A DNA stretch of 29,715 nt from Cylindrodendrum hubeiense (taxonomy: Eukaryota; Ascomycota; Sordariomycetes; Hypocreales; Nectriaceae): contig JAANBB010000470.1 in the NCBI GenBank assembly GCA_014621425.1, positions 1-29,715 of the forward strand, in the 5' to 3' direction. Positions 9,203 through 19,047 of this stretch are shown in pieces. The notes beneath the pieces were generated by a model. It was not told the origin of the DNA, ran no database searches, and worked only from the letters and a program-made list of their open reading frames with translations. The position numbers were made by a program, and so were the translations under genes. Every line of letters starts with the position of its first letter. The first letter of the stretch is position 1.

Positions 9203-9365
9203 TTGTGTTTGTCCCAAAATGATGATCCAATATAACAAGTATTTACTCCAACTCGTACATGTGACGTTCAGTCGTGATTATAAAAATACAGTCCAACCGC
9301 AAAGGGAAAGAGAGGAGAAGGCAAATTATACCTGTCCAAGATCACATCCAACAATACCCGAGGTT

Positions 9366-10450
9366 TTAAGAGCTGCCACGGAACAGTGGCGAGGGATCCT
9401 GCTCCCGCCTGTCGCCACCGCTCGCCTTCCACCACACATCGCTGCCCCATCGGATGATTCGCTCTGCAGCACCCTGGGGGGTCATAGCTGGCCGGACATC
9501 GAGGTAGAAGACGGGGTCGCCCTCGGGCTCGTCATCTCCTTGGTAGTAGTCAATGACGTAGCGGATCTCCTTCTTCTCGCCATTGATCATTCGTGACACA
9601 TACCAGTCGTGTCGGTCGAAAGGAGGCTCGATGCTGTAGCACGTATTAGTAAACCGGTCATTTGACGTGAGATATTCATCAAGTTACCCAAACTTGGAGG
9701 GATAAACCCAGCCGAGCACCTGCAGCATCGTGGCCTTGGGAGTCATATCCTTGGGACGGCCCTGGAATCGTTCAAGGGTAGGGGCGGTCTCGGTACCGTC
9801 CCAGGTACGATCCAGCTCCTCAGGCACATGCTCCTCGCCTCGCTTGCAGACCTGCCATCCTTGGTACAGGCCACGCCCAAAGCGCTTCTCCCACTCAATA
9901 ATTTCCATCCAGGCACCCTCGTTGAGATAGTTGTGTACGGAAACCATGCCCTCAACAGCCGTGATGTCGGTATCGGTGTGGCCCTTTCGTAGCAGGGCAT
10001 TGTACATTTGCTGGGGTGATGGATACTCCCAGTTCCCGTCGCCCGAGCCCTTGGGAATCGTCGACTCGTCTCGGTCTGTCGGGAGGTCGTACTTTTGATT
10101 TGGCGCGGGCTTTTGGGAGAGGTCGGGGAACATGTAGTTCAGGGGATTGAGCTGGGACATTATGGATTTGGGCTTCTCTTCAGTGCCACGGGCGGCATGT
10201 GGGACGGGGCAGCCCGAGGCGGGAGGGGCATCGGTGGGCTTCTGGCACTTGGCCTCGTTCGTGAGAGTGAGGGCATCGAGACTCTTCTTGTGCATGGGGC
10301 ACGCGGACTGGAGACTGGTCAGAAACAGTTGCTGGTGGTTCGAGGGAGTGCGCGGACCGGAGGTTCTTTGCCGGCAGATGCGGACACATGAGGGTGTCCC
10401 ATGGGGACATGGACGGGTACGGGAACGGCGTCTGCCCAAAACCAACCCAT
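9366..10450 (-). CDS. CYC3: Holocytochrome c synthase (cytochrome c heme lyase)
   Basis: The enzyme covalently attaches heme to apocytochrome c (or c1) in the mitochondrial intermembrane space. The last two exons are firm: 10307-9688 and 9633-9366, joined by a 54-nt intron (GTAACT...TACTAAT...CAG) that restores [19 protein letters not shown]. Family hallmarks are SGCPVPH and CPMH (Cys-Pro heme-binding motifs), [52 protein letters not shown] and the C-terminal [22 protein letters not shown]. The N-terminus MGWFWADA is typical of fungal heme lyases and starts at ATG 10450 in another frame. It must be joined across a poorly marked intron ending at CAG 10308 (CTGAC branch just before). GTCCGC at 10357 gives a 50-nt intron and [19 protein letters not shown] at 10387 or GTACCC at 10420 also keep frame. 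With the 50-nt choice the product is 326 aa. Confidence 0.92.
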
Positions 10451-10563
10451 GATGAAGGTGCGAACGAGAAAGACGGAGGGTGAAGAGGAATAGTTAATTC
10501 GTTATGCGGGCAGGAGAAACCAAAGTCGGTAATTCGGAGTGCGAGATTGGTGGAGAGAATCTG

Positions 10564-10634
10564 GTGATGGTGGATGGATGGGCGGATGGGTGGATGGGTG
10601 GATGGGTGGGTGGATGGGTAAATGGATGAATGGG
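10564..10634. repeat. GGATGGGT-type tandem repeat
   Basis: A run of imperfect TGGATGGG units (about eight) with occasional GGTG and AAATGGATGAA interruptions. It lies just upstream of the heme lyase start, so on that gene's strand it would be CCCATCCA repeats in the promoter or leader. Confidence 0.85.
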
Positions 10635-10792
10635 CTTGCAGGAAATTTCTAGAGGCCTTGGTTGCGTTATCACCTAAAAATTCATGGTCGGAGGATCCCG
10701 TCGCGAAATCGACCAAGGGAATCGCGACGGCGAATCCGACCCGCACTTTGCTGACCTTGGCCAGTTAGCCGATCTATCTCCGGCCGAGTGCG

Positions 10793-10825
10793 CACTTTGT
10801 TAGTACTTTGTTAGCACTCTGTTAG
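10793..10825. repeat. Three tandem 11-bp units (CACTTTGTTAG type)
   Basis: CACTTTGTTAG (10793-10803), TACTTTGTTAG (10804-10814) and CACTCTGTTAG (10815-10825) sit head to tail with one substitution each in units 2 and 3. The 11-bp spacing is close to one helical turn, so a protein bound to each unit would face the same side. Confidence 0.8.
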
Positions 10826-11096
10826 CTACCTTAGGTACGTAACGACGTCACCATCCGTGTTCCGCCTGGGCCGGGATTGCGGGCATCCTTGTACTTGCAC
10901 CAACTCGTCTGCATCATTTGCATGTCAATGGCTCGCCATTTGTAGTTGCATTCTCACATGCGCTCGACTCTCGTCGGCATTGACGCCCTGGATACCATCG
11001 CCGCAAGGCCTCCCCGAACATGAACACGCCGACGCCGACGCCGACACCCTCGCCGACACCCATCGTTAACGACATCTACGCTTTTCCCCTGCCGAG

Positions 11097-13227
11097 ATGA
11101 GAGCCGGCTTCCTCTTCGGCCGGTTCTGCCTTCGCCAGGGCCTCCGAACACATGCCAATGCCCATGTTAATGTCGCCTTCCTTGCCCGTCGCTTCGCCTC
11201 CCGAAGTCGCCATGGCGCCCAACCGCTGCAATCGCCCGCGGGCTGGAGGAGGATAACTTTGCGCGCATCAGGTGGTGCGGCCGCTCTGGGAACAGCTGCG
11301 TTTGTTGAGTTATCGCAGAAGGAGAACAGCTCCCCGGAAGACACAGCCGAGAAGCGCATGCTGGAGGTATCGCGGGACGAGATCAAAAAGGGGGTCAGCA
11401 CAGAGTCCCGAGGACTCTCCCGGGTTGCGCAACAGATCAAATATCTCTGGCATCTTCTTATTCTGGAGCCAGTATGCACGGGCATTCGCTTTTTGCAGCT
11501 CGTCTTCATCTTTGTCCCCGTCATCGTCACCGTTCCCGCCATTTGGCTTGGGCGACGGCAGCGCCATCGCGACAACGAGCGCACCGGCACACTCTGGTGG
11601 TATGGCTTCCTGGTAAACGCCATGGAGCTGGCTGGTCCGGCCTTTATCAAGCTTGGGCAGTGGGCAGCGTCCCGAACAGATATTTTCCCCACCGAGATGT
11701 GTGAGATCATGTCTAAGCTGCACTCCAACGCCCCAGCTCACTCCATGCACGCCACCCGGAAGACGGTGGAGGCGGCCTTTGGCGGCCGCAGCTTCGAAGA
11801 CATCTTTGTCGAGTTTGATGAGACGCCGTTGGGCATTGGAGCGATTGCACAGGTCTACAAAGCCAAACTCAAGGCGAATCTAGCCAAACCCGACGATATT
11901 GACGACCAGAAGCTACCACGACCGTTGGTACAGAATGTGAGACACAATGTCGAAACAGTTCTTAAGAGCTCACCGCAAAGAGTGCCCTCATCGTATGTTG
12001 CTGTCAAAGTCTTGCACCCCAACGTTGAGAGGACAGTCCGCAGAGATCTCCGGATCATGGGCTTCTTTGCCTCCGTCCTCAACCTCATTCCCACCATTGA
12101 ATGGCTCTCGCTTCCAGACGAGGTGACGCAATTTGGTGAGATGATGAAGCTCCAGCTTGACCTCCGGATCGAGGCCGCAAACCTGTCCACCTTCCGCCAG
12201 AACTTCAAGGGCCGGTCAACTGCATGGTTCCCTTACCCCTATGCCGAGTTCACCACCAGAAATGTCCTGATCGAGGAGTTTGCGCAAGGCATTCCCTTGG
12301 CGGACTTTATGGAGAATGGTGGCGGCGTGTTTCAACACGACATTGCCGATGAGGGCCTGGACGCCTTCCTCCGCATGCTCCTTCTCGACAACTTTATACA
12401 CGCCGACCTTCACCCCGGCAACATCATGGTGCGCTTCTACCAGTCTGCCAGGCCAGAGTTGGGGTTGCGCGGAATCGTGTCTAAACCCCATCCCGAAGAG
12501 CAAGACGACGTCACCGAGCAGGTACTGGAGCGCCTCCGCCCGTACCGTCATAAACAGAATACGGCCGCGTGGCAGGCTGAGCTCGCCAAGATTGATGCCG
12601 AGGGCTTCCGTCCGCAGCTCATATTTATTGACACCGGTTTGGTGACGGAGCTCAACGCCACGAACCGCGCCAACTTTCTAGATCTCTTCCGAGCCGTGGC
12701 CGAATTCGACGGCTACAAGGCTGGCCATCTCATGTGTGAGCGGTGCCGGCAGCCTGACGCAGTCCTCGACAAAGAGGTCTTTGCGCTGAAGATGCAACAC
12801 TTGGTGCTTAGCGTCAAGAGTCGCACTCTTGCTCTCGGCAATGTTAAAATCGGCGACATCCTACAGCAGGTCCTCACCATGGTCCGCCAGCACCACGTTC
12901 GCCTAGAGGGCGATTTCGTCAACGTCGTCATCAGTATTTTCCTCCTGGAAGGCATTGGCCGCAGCCTTAATCCGGATGTCGACCTTCTTAGTAGTTCTCT
13001 ACCTATCCTGCGCCAATTGAGTGCTCAGAGCGGCACCGAAATGGTCAAGCATGGTGACTTTTCCATGCTACTTGTGTGGATGGGTCTCGAGGCTAGGCGG
13101 TTTATGCAAGCTAGCATTGACGACGTAAGTTGAATTTTCCTACTCCTGCTATGATGAGCAACCTTTACTAATTATTCTGAAGGTTGAACGATGTGTCAAG
13201 TATGATCTTCTTTCACCCAATGTGTAA
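11097..13227 (+). CDS. CQD1: Mitochondrial UbiB/ADCK2-type atypical kinase, Cqd1-like
   Basis: Exons 11097-13124 and 13183-13227 give 690 aa. The 58-nt intron (GTAAGT, TTACTAAT, AAG) replaces a false stop with VERCVKYDLLSPNV. The N-terminus is Arg-rich and lacks acidic residues, as in mitochondrial presequences. A hydrophobic stretch about residues 121-155 is a likely membrane anchor. UbiB family motifs are KLGQ at 185-188 (the KxGQ motif that blocks the usual substrate cleft), GIGAIAQVYKA replacing the Gly-rich loop, VAVKVLHP with Lys 304, HADLHPGN (435-442) with Asp 437, and FIDTG with Asp 512 in place of DFG. A roughly 120-residue insertion between the catalytic loop and IDTG fits the ADCK2/YPL109C branch. 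Yeast Cqd1 affects coenzyme Q distribution and inner-outer membrane contacts; a similar role here is inferred. The gene is divergent from heme lyase. Confidence 0.88.
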
Positions 13228-13818
13228 ATACAAATAGAGTCTTTGAAGTAATATCTAGTAGAAGAGATATGGCATTGGCGGGGCGTCCAGGTTGGGTACA
13301 TGTATAATAGCAAGCTACTGTGATGATTGAGAAAGGAGCAAATAAGGGAGAAATATTCTGAAGCATTGCGGCAGAGGAGACTGGTTGTTGCGTGGTCACA
13401 CATTTACACTTAAAGGATTGGGTTTATAAACTATAAACGCGATTAATAACAAAGAGGATTCCGCTCCATGGCAATAAAATAACCCTGATTCCATGTCCCT
13501 TCTATGTGTAGCTAGTTGTACATTTCCCGTGATGCATCTTGGCCCCTCAACGCCGTGGTGAACCCCAAACCTGGGATGCTCAGATCCCTCAAGAAATAAA
13601 CGTGTGGCCTCGATGCCGACGACTAATATGGATACTCTACCTTGATATACTCAGGTAGGAGGATCTCATGGACGTCATGCAGAGGTTTAGACAGGATGCG
13701 GCGAGGGAGGTACAGATGTTAAATATGTAGACCTCACTTGCTACATGCTGATCTGTCTGCCGTTGGTGTAAGAAAAGCGAATTATACTCCTGGCTCAAGT
13801 TGAAAATGATCTTGCCGT
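13228..13818. other. Intergenic between convergent genes
   Basis: This is the 3' UTR/terminator space of the Cqd1-like gene (+) and the Tco89-like gene (-). It is AT-rich, with several AATAAA-like strings (for example near 13474 and 13597). No gene is seen. Confidence 0.5.
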
Positions 13819-15564
13819 TTAATTGCTGGCGCTCAGTTCCATCGACTTCTCCCAAAGATTCCTCAGCACTGCCGCCGTGCCGTCCTCCTCAGAGCCACCG
13901 ACCAGGCTTGAGCCGCTGAGCCTCTCGTTCACGCGGGTCTCGTCCTCGCCATCGAAGCTCGACGCCGCGCCGTTGGTCCGGATCGAGTTGGGGCGCCGGG
14001 GAGTGATGGGTCGTCGGGCATCAGGCATGCTGACGTTTCTCGTGTGACGCATGGTGGGATCGATGGATCGCTTGCCGTTGGCTGCGGCAGTGTTGATACG
14101 TGGAATGCGTTGTGACTTTTCCATGCCAGGTAGCTGGCTAAGCCGGTCCAGGGACCGGGAGACTGAGTTCTGATATCTCCGTACGACAAGGTACTCGAGA
14201 CCGGTCCGCTCGAGGAGCTTGCTGACCCGAGGATCGCGGCTGCTTCCTCCGTCGTATCCGGGACCAGTGACGCCCATTACTGAGTTGGCGCCGACTACTC
14301 CACCGACACCACTAACAGCCTGGCCAGGCTCGATAACGGAGCTGGCTCGTTGTAGGTTTAGTTTCTGTTGCGTCCTGGAGGTTTGTGCCGGCGGGGCGGC
14401 CGTTCGTCGGGACTTCTTGGGTGCCAATGCACTGTCGTCGGCCTCGTCAGTCGACAAGGCAATTTCCGGAGCATCTCGTCCGGCGGGAAGACTGGCGACG
14501 GAGCGGGGTTTTCGGGGAGTGTCGTCGTATCTAGGAAAGTCGCCACGGGGAGGTCGGTAGAAAGATCCCTCACTGGTCAGTCCGGAACCGGCCACCTCGA
14601 CGAAGCGTGATGTCAGCTCGTCTTGAGTGCTGCCCATGAGCGTCGTCGAGTCTCGATCGTCGACCGAGGCAGGGGTGAATTGTCGCGGTGCGACTTGTGC
14701 GAGATCGGCAGTCATTTGGGGAGGGGCGCCGTGGGATGGAGTGCGCTGGAGAAGACGGGATGTTAGGTATTCTTTGTGGTGTGCCCGCTCTCGTTCGGGG
14801 CTGGACATTTCGGGTTGTTGAGGCTCGTCGGGTTCGTCGGGGTCGTCCGTATCCTCAATCTCGTCGTGGAGATGGGATGTGGCGCGCTCGCTAGGTGTCA
14901 CTGGTCGAGAGCTGCCGGCGCTCGCGCCTTGAGGCAGCGAAGAATGAGCGCTGCTGTTGAGAGAGCCCTTCCGTGAGAGATAGGGCGAGTTAGACCCACT
15001 CGCGTCGACCCATTCGTCGTCCTGGCCGTCAGTGCCCAGGTCGAAGTGGACCTGGTTCCTATTGTTGGCAGCTCGAGCCTGGTAGACGATGGTGGTGCTG
15101 GCGGCGCGCTTCAGTTTGTCCGAGGACTTTGAGCGCTTGGCGACCTCGACATGCGAGCGATTGCGCTTGAGCTTGGAGTGCGAAGGGCTCTTGACGAGGT
15201 TGGCAGATGAGGATTCGCGGGAGGATAACTTGACGTCGCTGGCGGCGCGGCGATGTGAACTGGCGCTGGCTCCGGCACTGGCTCCGGCGGTGGAGGATGA
15301 GGCGCGCTGCTGGTTGACCTCAGAGTCGGGAGGCGATGTGTGGCGGCGGTGAAGCTTGGGCTGCTTGGGAGCAGTCTTTGCGGCGGGGACGCGGGCAGTG
15401 TGCAGGCGACCGACAGGGTGGTGTCGCTGGTGACGGTGGTGCTGGCGGTGATGCTGTTGCAGGCCGCTTGTATCGCTGTGGGAGTCGCTCTCCTGATGGT
15501 TGAGGGGAGGCCGTTTTGATTGGCCGCTGGATGATGCGCTGTCGGCGTCGCGTGTGTGAGGCAT
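13819..15564 (-). CDS. TCO89: TORC1 subunit Tco89-like disordered protein
   Basis: A single exon of 581 aa. Most of it is Ser/Arg/Pro-rich and probably unfolded. Early residues carry a His/Gln-rich tract (HHRQHHRHQRHHP). The conserved blocks are SKLKRNRSHVEVAKRSKSSDKLKRA, then NRNQVHFDLGTDGQDDEWVD followed by ASGSNSPYLSRKGS, plus the C-terminal RVSKLLERTGLEYLVVRRYQ and LRNLWEKSMELS. The KRNxS repeats followed by VxFDLG..DEWV.ASGS..P match what I know of the fungal Tco89 family. This is the TORC1-specific subunit that tethers the kinase to the vacuole and links it to Gtr GTPases. Many SP/TP and RxxS sites suggest phosphorylation. Family call is by motif memory and less certain than the neighbouring enzymes. 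Confidence 0.62.
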   Translation of the reverse strand: MPHTRDADSASSSGQSKRPPLNHQESDSHSDTSGLQQHHRQHHRHQRHHPVGRLHTARVPAAKTAPKQPKLHRRHTSPPDSEVNQQRASSSTAGASAGASASSHRRAASDVKLSSRESSSANLVKSPSHSKLKRNRSHVEVAKRSKSSDKLKRAASTTIVYQARAANNRNQVHFDLGTDGQDDEWVDASGSNSPYLSRKGSLNSSAHSSLPQGASAGSSRPVTPSERATSHLHDEIEDTDDPDEPDEPQQPEMSSPERERAHHKEYLTSRLLQRTPSHGAPPQMTADLAQVAPRQFTPASVDDRDSTTLMGSTQDELTSRFVEVAGSGLTSEGSFYRPPRGDFPRYDDTPRKPRSVASLPAGRDAPEIALSTDEADDSALAPKKSRRTAAPPAQTSRTQQKLNLQRASSVIEPGQAVSGVGGVVGANSVMGVTGPGYDGGSSRDPRVSKLLERTGLEYLVVRRYQNSVSRSLDRLSQLPGMEKSQRIPRINTAAANGKRSIDPTMRHTRNVSMPDARRPITPRRPNSIRTNGAASSFDGEDETRVNERLSGSSLVGGSEEDGTAAVLRNLWEKSMELSASN

Positions 15565-15621
15565 GGCTGCTGGAGGTGCCGGTGGCCGGTGCCGGTGCTG
15601 GGTTGTGAGCGGCTGGGTAAT

Positions 15622-15720
15622 TACTGAGTACTGAGTGCTGCTGAGTGCTGCTGAAGCCTGCTGGGTGCTGTGCTACTGCGCGTTGCGTTGCGTTGGCGTT
15701 GCGTGCGTGCGTGCGTGTGA
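15622..15720. repeat. Compound simple repeat in the Tco89-like 5' region
   Basis: TACTGAG and CTGAGTGCTG units are followed by GCGTT repeats and then GTGC repeats. The tract starts about 57 bp upstream of the ATG, so it may lie in the leader of the minus-strand gene. Confidence 0.75.
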
Positions 15721-16775
15721 TTGACGGAAGCCGAATGTCTTGCGCCCCAAGGTTGCTTCTAGTAGGTGTCCCTCCTGGCCGAGCCGGCGACCCGAGCGAC
15801 AACTGTCATGGGGTGTTCCGCGGCAGTTGCAGTCGACGATGGCTTTTCTTTGCGGATTTGGAGCGTGGAGACGAGGGAGCGATGAAAACCTGGAGCGAGG
15901 GCGGGAGATGGGTTTTGTCCGCCAAGTGACGAAGAGTGCGCGTCGCTAGGGATTTAGCTTGAAGTTACCTGCCGGGGCCACAGCGGTGCCAATGCCAATG
16001 GGCGGTAAGCGACGGCGGGTTGGCTTGTAGATCGGCGTCGTGCGAGACCGAAGAAATAATGTGCGTCAAGGGAGAGGCGAGAGACGAGAGATGAGAGATG
16101 AAGAGAAGAGGAGTGAGGAGCAAGCGACCCGACGAGGACAGGCCTGTCGTCGCCAATTCCAGACCAAGACCGGACAAGACCAGCCCCAGACAATCGACAC
16201 GAACTACTGACCGACGAACCGGGAGATGGATGGGGTCGTTGCTAGTGTTGCCGAGACACCGGTCTTGGACTAGTTGGTAATAATTAGCTGGAGAAGGTCT
16301 CTAGGCTGGGATGGTTGCCGTGAGAAGAGCAGGTCTTGATGATACAAGTGGTGGCGGCGAGTGCAATGGGAATCCGAGAGTCGGGTGCCGCCTGAAAGAA
16401 TAGTTTTCGCGGTGCAGCAGAAGAAGTGCCTTGAATTTGGGAACGCTGCCTGTGGGCTAATAAAAGCCAAGGTTGATAAGAGCGAAGACTAAACCCGCCA
16501 ACAAGCGAGACGACGAGGGGACGACGATGACGGAGCCAGCCCCAGGATTGGGATTGGGGTAGGGGACATCGTGGGACTGGGGATGGAATGCAATGGAATT
16601 AGTGTTGCTCCGACTGCGCACGCATGCATCAGTTGATCATCAGGGAACTTATTCTTAGCAAGCACCAGCGGATTTTTAGGAATCTGCCTTCAGTTGCTGG
16701 AACTCGACTTCCGGCATATGAAGGTGGTGCGCGCTGCGTCCCTCTTCCTTGCCACAGCAAGAACCGTCGTCTGGT

Positions 16776-16789
16776 GTACTACGTAGTAC
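16776..16789. promoter_or_regulatory. 14-bp palindrome GTACTACGTAGTAC
   Basis: A perfect even palindrome in the middle of the 2.2-kb spacer. No factor is assigned. Confidence 0.3.
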
Positions 16790-17584
16790 TACACAATGTC
16801 AAAACACAGCGCTTATTGCCCACTGACTCACCGGCTCGATTGGTCATTCATGCCGCCTTGATATTATTAATGGGTCTCCGCATTGACATGGGGAATAAAA
16901 CCCCCAAGACGTCGACGTCCACGGACCGCTCGTCAGGTACGTCACAGCACCGTCCAACCCTGGCACCACGCTATTCGGTCCAGCCAGGGTCTACTCAACA
17001 ATGGGCGCGGTCAGAAGACACGAGACCATCGTACGTAGCGGCGAGATAAACCCCATACTCAGCAATGCTGGATTAGAAGCTGTGCCTAGACCTCAGACTC
17101 GTACCATCCTCCCTTGAATTGGTCTCGTGACAGCACCCCCCATGGATGCCTGCATCATGACCCCAGGGGAAACGACAGACGATAGCTGCCTCGCAGACAT
17201 GGACCTTCGACCCCAGAAAGTGTCATGTCCGATATTCCCGATTGGCTGGACCCGTCCGTCGGGATTTCTTTTGAGGGCTCCAGAAAACGCCAGGGCGCAA
17301 GCCCAATTGTCGATCCAGCCTTGTGAGCCTGCAGAGGGACGTGGGCTGCAAGGAGACAGGGACCCAAGGTACTCGGCAACAAAGGGAGCCTCAACCAAAA
17401 CAATCGAGTCTTGCACACCGAACAATGTCGGACAGACATCCATAACTGGCACCCCCACTGCCCCACAAAGAACGCCTAGGATCGCCCAGATGGAACTTTA
17501 GATTGACGCTTGAGCTGGGGCCATTGCATAGAGGTAGGTCCGAGTAATCCTGACCGAATGGCTTTCCGTTGGCCACCAATAAAT

Positions 17585-17606
17585 GTCACGTGCAAGGACA
17601 CGTGAC
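17585..17606. promoter_or_regulatory. Double E-box inverted repeat upstream of SPF30
   Basis: GTCACGTG (17585-17592), a 6-bp spacer CAAGGA, then CACGTGAC (17599-17606) form a perfect 8-bp-arm inverted repeat with two CACGTG cores, about 145 bp before the SPF30 start. CACGTG is the site for bHLH factors such as Cbf1 (TCACGTG) and Pho4. Two cores spaced 12 bp apart would suit paired dimers. Confidence 0.6.
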
Positions 17607-17748
17607 TTATTTGATCATTCGTCACTCGCGATCCCAACTCTCCCAACCAGCTAGGTACACCCGCAACACTAAAGAAGCTCCCCATCCGCCACCCAGATCT
17701 CGACGTCGTTATTCTAGCCTTTCCCCTTGCTCAATCATTCCCGCAGTC

Positions 17749-18694
17749 ATGTCTGCCCTCGCCGGCCTCGAAGAAGAGAGACAGGCGTATCAAGAACAGG
17801 TGTGTTTTCATTGGCCCCGCTACCAAATGACGAGACTAACGCTTCCTTCACAGTTCGACATCGTTCTTGGCCAACTGCGAGATGACCCCGACAACGCCGA
17901 ACTCAAAGCGTTACAGGACGAGTTGAAAGAATTCATCAACCTTCTCAATGAAAACATTGCTGAGCTCAAGCCCAAGCAGGCCCCCAAGCCAGCCCAAAAG
18001 CAGCCGTCACCGCCACCCCAGCCCGAGAAGTGGTCGCGTGAGAATCACCCAGCCTTCAAGAAAGCCGCCCCGGTCGAGGAAAAAGAGGAGGCACCCGCGA
18101 ACTACCAGGTTAACGATACCGTCTTGGCCAAATGGGTCTCTGGCGACAAAGCCTTCTACCAAGGTCGTATTACCTCCGTCACAGGATCCTCGACAGACCC
18201 CATCTATACCGTAAAGTTCAAGAGCTACGATACGACGGAAACATTGCGCCTTCGGGATATTCGACCCGTTTCGAACAAGCGAAAGGCCGACGGCCTGCCT
18301 ACCACCTCGGGCACCTCTACCCCCACCCCTAACGCTCCTGGCGTGGTGACATCCGCCGGCGCCACTGTGTATCCCGATGCGAGGAAAGAAGCTGAGAATG
18401 ACGAGGCGAAGCCGCCTAAGCCAAAGAAGATCAAGGCTAAGAAGGAACTGGAGGCAGGCAAGAACAAGTGGCAAGAGTTCAACTCCAAATCAAAGTTCGG
18501 AAAGAATCAAAAGAAGGACAGCATGTTCCGCACTCCCGATGGTGTTCATGGTAGAGGTAAGCCTCCAGCTTGGATTCTCACATGTGAACCTGCTAACCAC
18601 GGTTTTAGTTGGCTTCACCGGCTCCGGCAAGGCTATGCGGAAAGACCCAACTCGAAGCCGTCACGTCTACCAAGTGAATGAGGAACTAGACTAA
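17749..18694 (+). CDS. SPF30: SPF30/SMNDC1-like Tudor-domain splicing factor
   Basis: Exons 17749-17799, 17854-18556 and 18609-18694 give 279 aa. Intron 1 (54 nt; GTGTGT, GACTAAC, CAG) is phase 0. Intron 2 (52 nt; GTAAGC, GCTAACC, TAG) is phase 1. The N-terminus MSALAGLEEERQAYQEQ leads into a helical segment (DIVLGQLRDDPDNAELKALQ). A Tudor domain follows at about 101-155, with KWVSGDKAFYQGRITSVTG and YTVKFKSYDTTETLRLRDIR. A Lys-rich linker precedes KNKWQEFNSK and the conserved tail SMFRTPDGVHGRVGFTGSGK, the signature end of SPF30/SMNDC1. Such proteins bind symmetrically dimethylated Arg on Sm proteins and help tri-snRNP join the spliceosome. Intron 1 is in frame and free of stops, so its retention would only insert 18 residues. 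Confidence 0.92.
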
Positions 18695-19047
18695 TGACTA
18701 TTCTTTCTGGACAGGACCAGTCGATTATATGACGAGTAGAGGGCGTTTAGGATCTCTCGTTGGGCTTTGATTTGTTTGGTAACATGCCTTGCAATTAGTT
18801 GTGGCAGAGGCTAACGTCTTGTGTGTCTGGCGTTTATTCTAGTTGTTTTAACCCATTTTAGCTTCGGAGTATATAGGACTGACGTGGCCGCAAGTGACCA
18901 GCTGAGCGCAATTGAATAACTTTGAAATGGGATACACGGACCGGCTCCCCTCTTAAGTTGAGTATACATTGCTAAGCTGTGTGGTAGGACCTTTGGTGCA
19001 AGCTTCTCTTACGGTATCCAACACCGTACATGTGATTGTACATAGCT
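18695..19047. other. Intergenic between convergent SPF30 and IND1
   Basis: A 353-bp 3'-to-3' spacer, T-rich in its first half. No gene is seen. Confidence 0.5.

Larger units (their letters stand above)
10451..11096. promoter_or_regulatory. Bidirectional promoter between heme lyase and the Cqd1-like gene
   Basis: A 646-bp head-to-head spacer serves two genes for mitochondrial proteins. It holds a GGATGGGT-type tandem repeat (10564-10634), three tandem 11-bp units (10793-10825), a CRE-like CGACGTCA at 10843-10850 and a GCCGAC repeat near 11029-11058. Shared control is inferred from the arrangement. Confidence 0.5.
15565..17748. other. Long divergent spacer, Tco89-like gene to SPF30
   Basis: 2.2 kb with no supported gene. 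The left part is the Tco89-like 5' region with CTGAGTGCTG, GCGTT and GTGC repeats (15622-15720) and a purine tract (16070-16121). The middle has a G-rich GGGATTGGGG stretch near 16545-16566 and a GTACTACGTAGTAC palindrome at 16776-16789. The right end has the double E-box palindrome (17585-17606). Long leaders and large promoters are common for fungal signalling genes. Confidence 0.5.

Noticed and set aside
10180..10746. 188-aa minus frame overlapping the heme lyase N-terminus
   Set aside because: It includes the Ser/Pro/His translation of the GGATGGGT repeat; only the MGWFWADA segment (in a third frame) fits the family.
11066..11750. Minus-strand frames of 220 and 146 aa across the Cqd1-like gene
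   Set aside because: They lie antisense to a well-supported conserved kinase and have shadow-type composition.
17127..17501. 124-aa plus frame in the spacer before SPF30
   Set aside because: No motif, no promoter features and an opposing frame of similar length; treated as chance.
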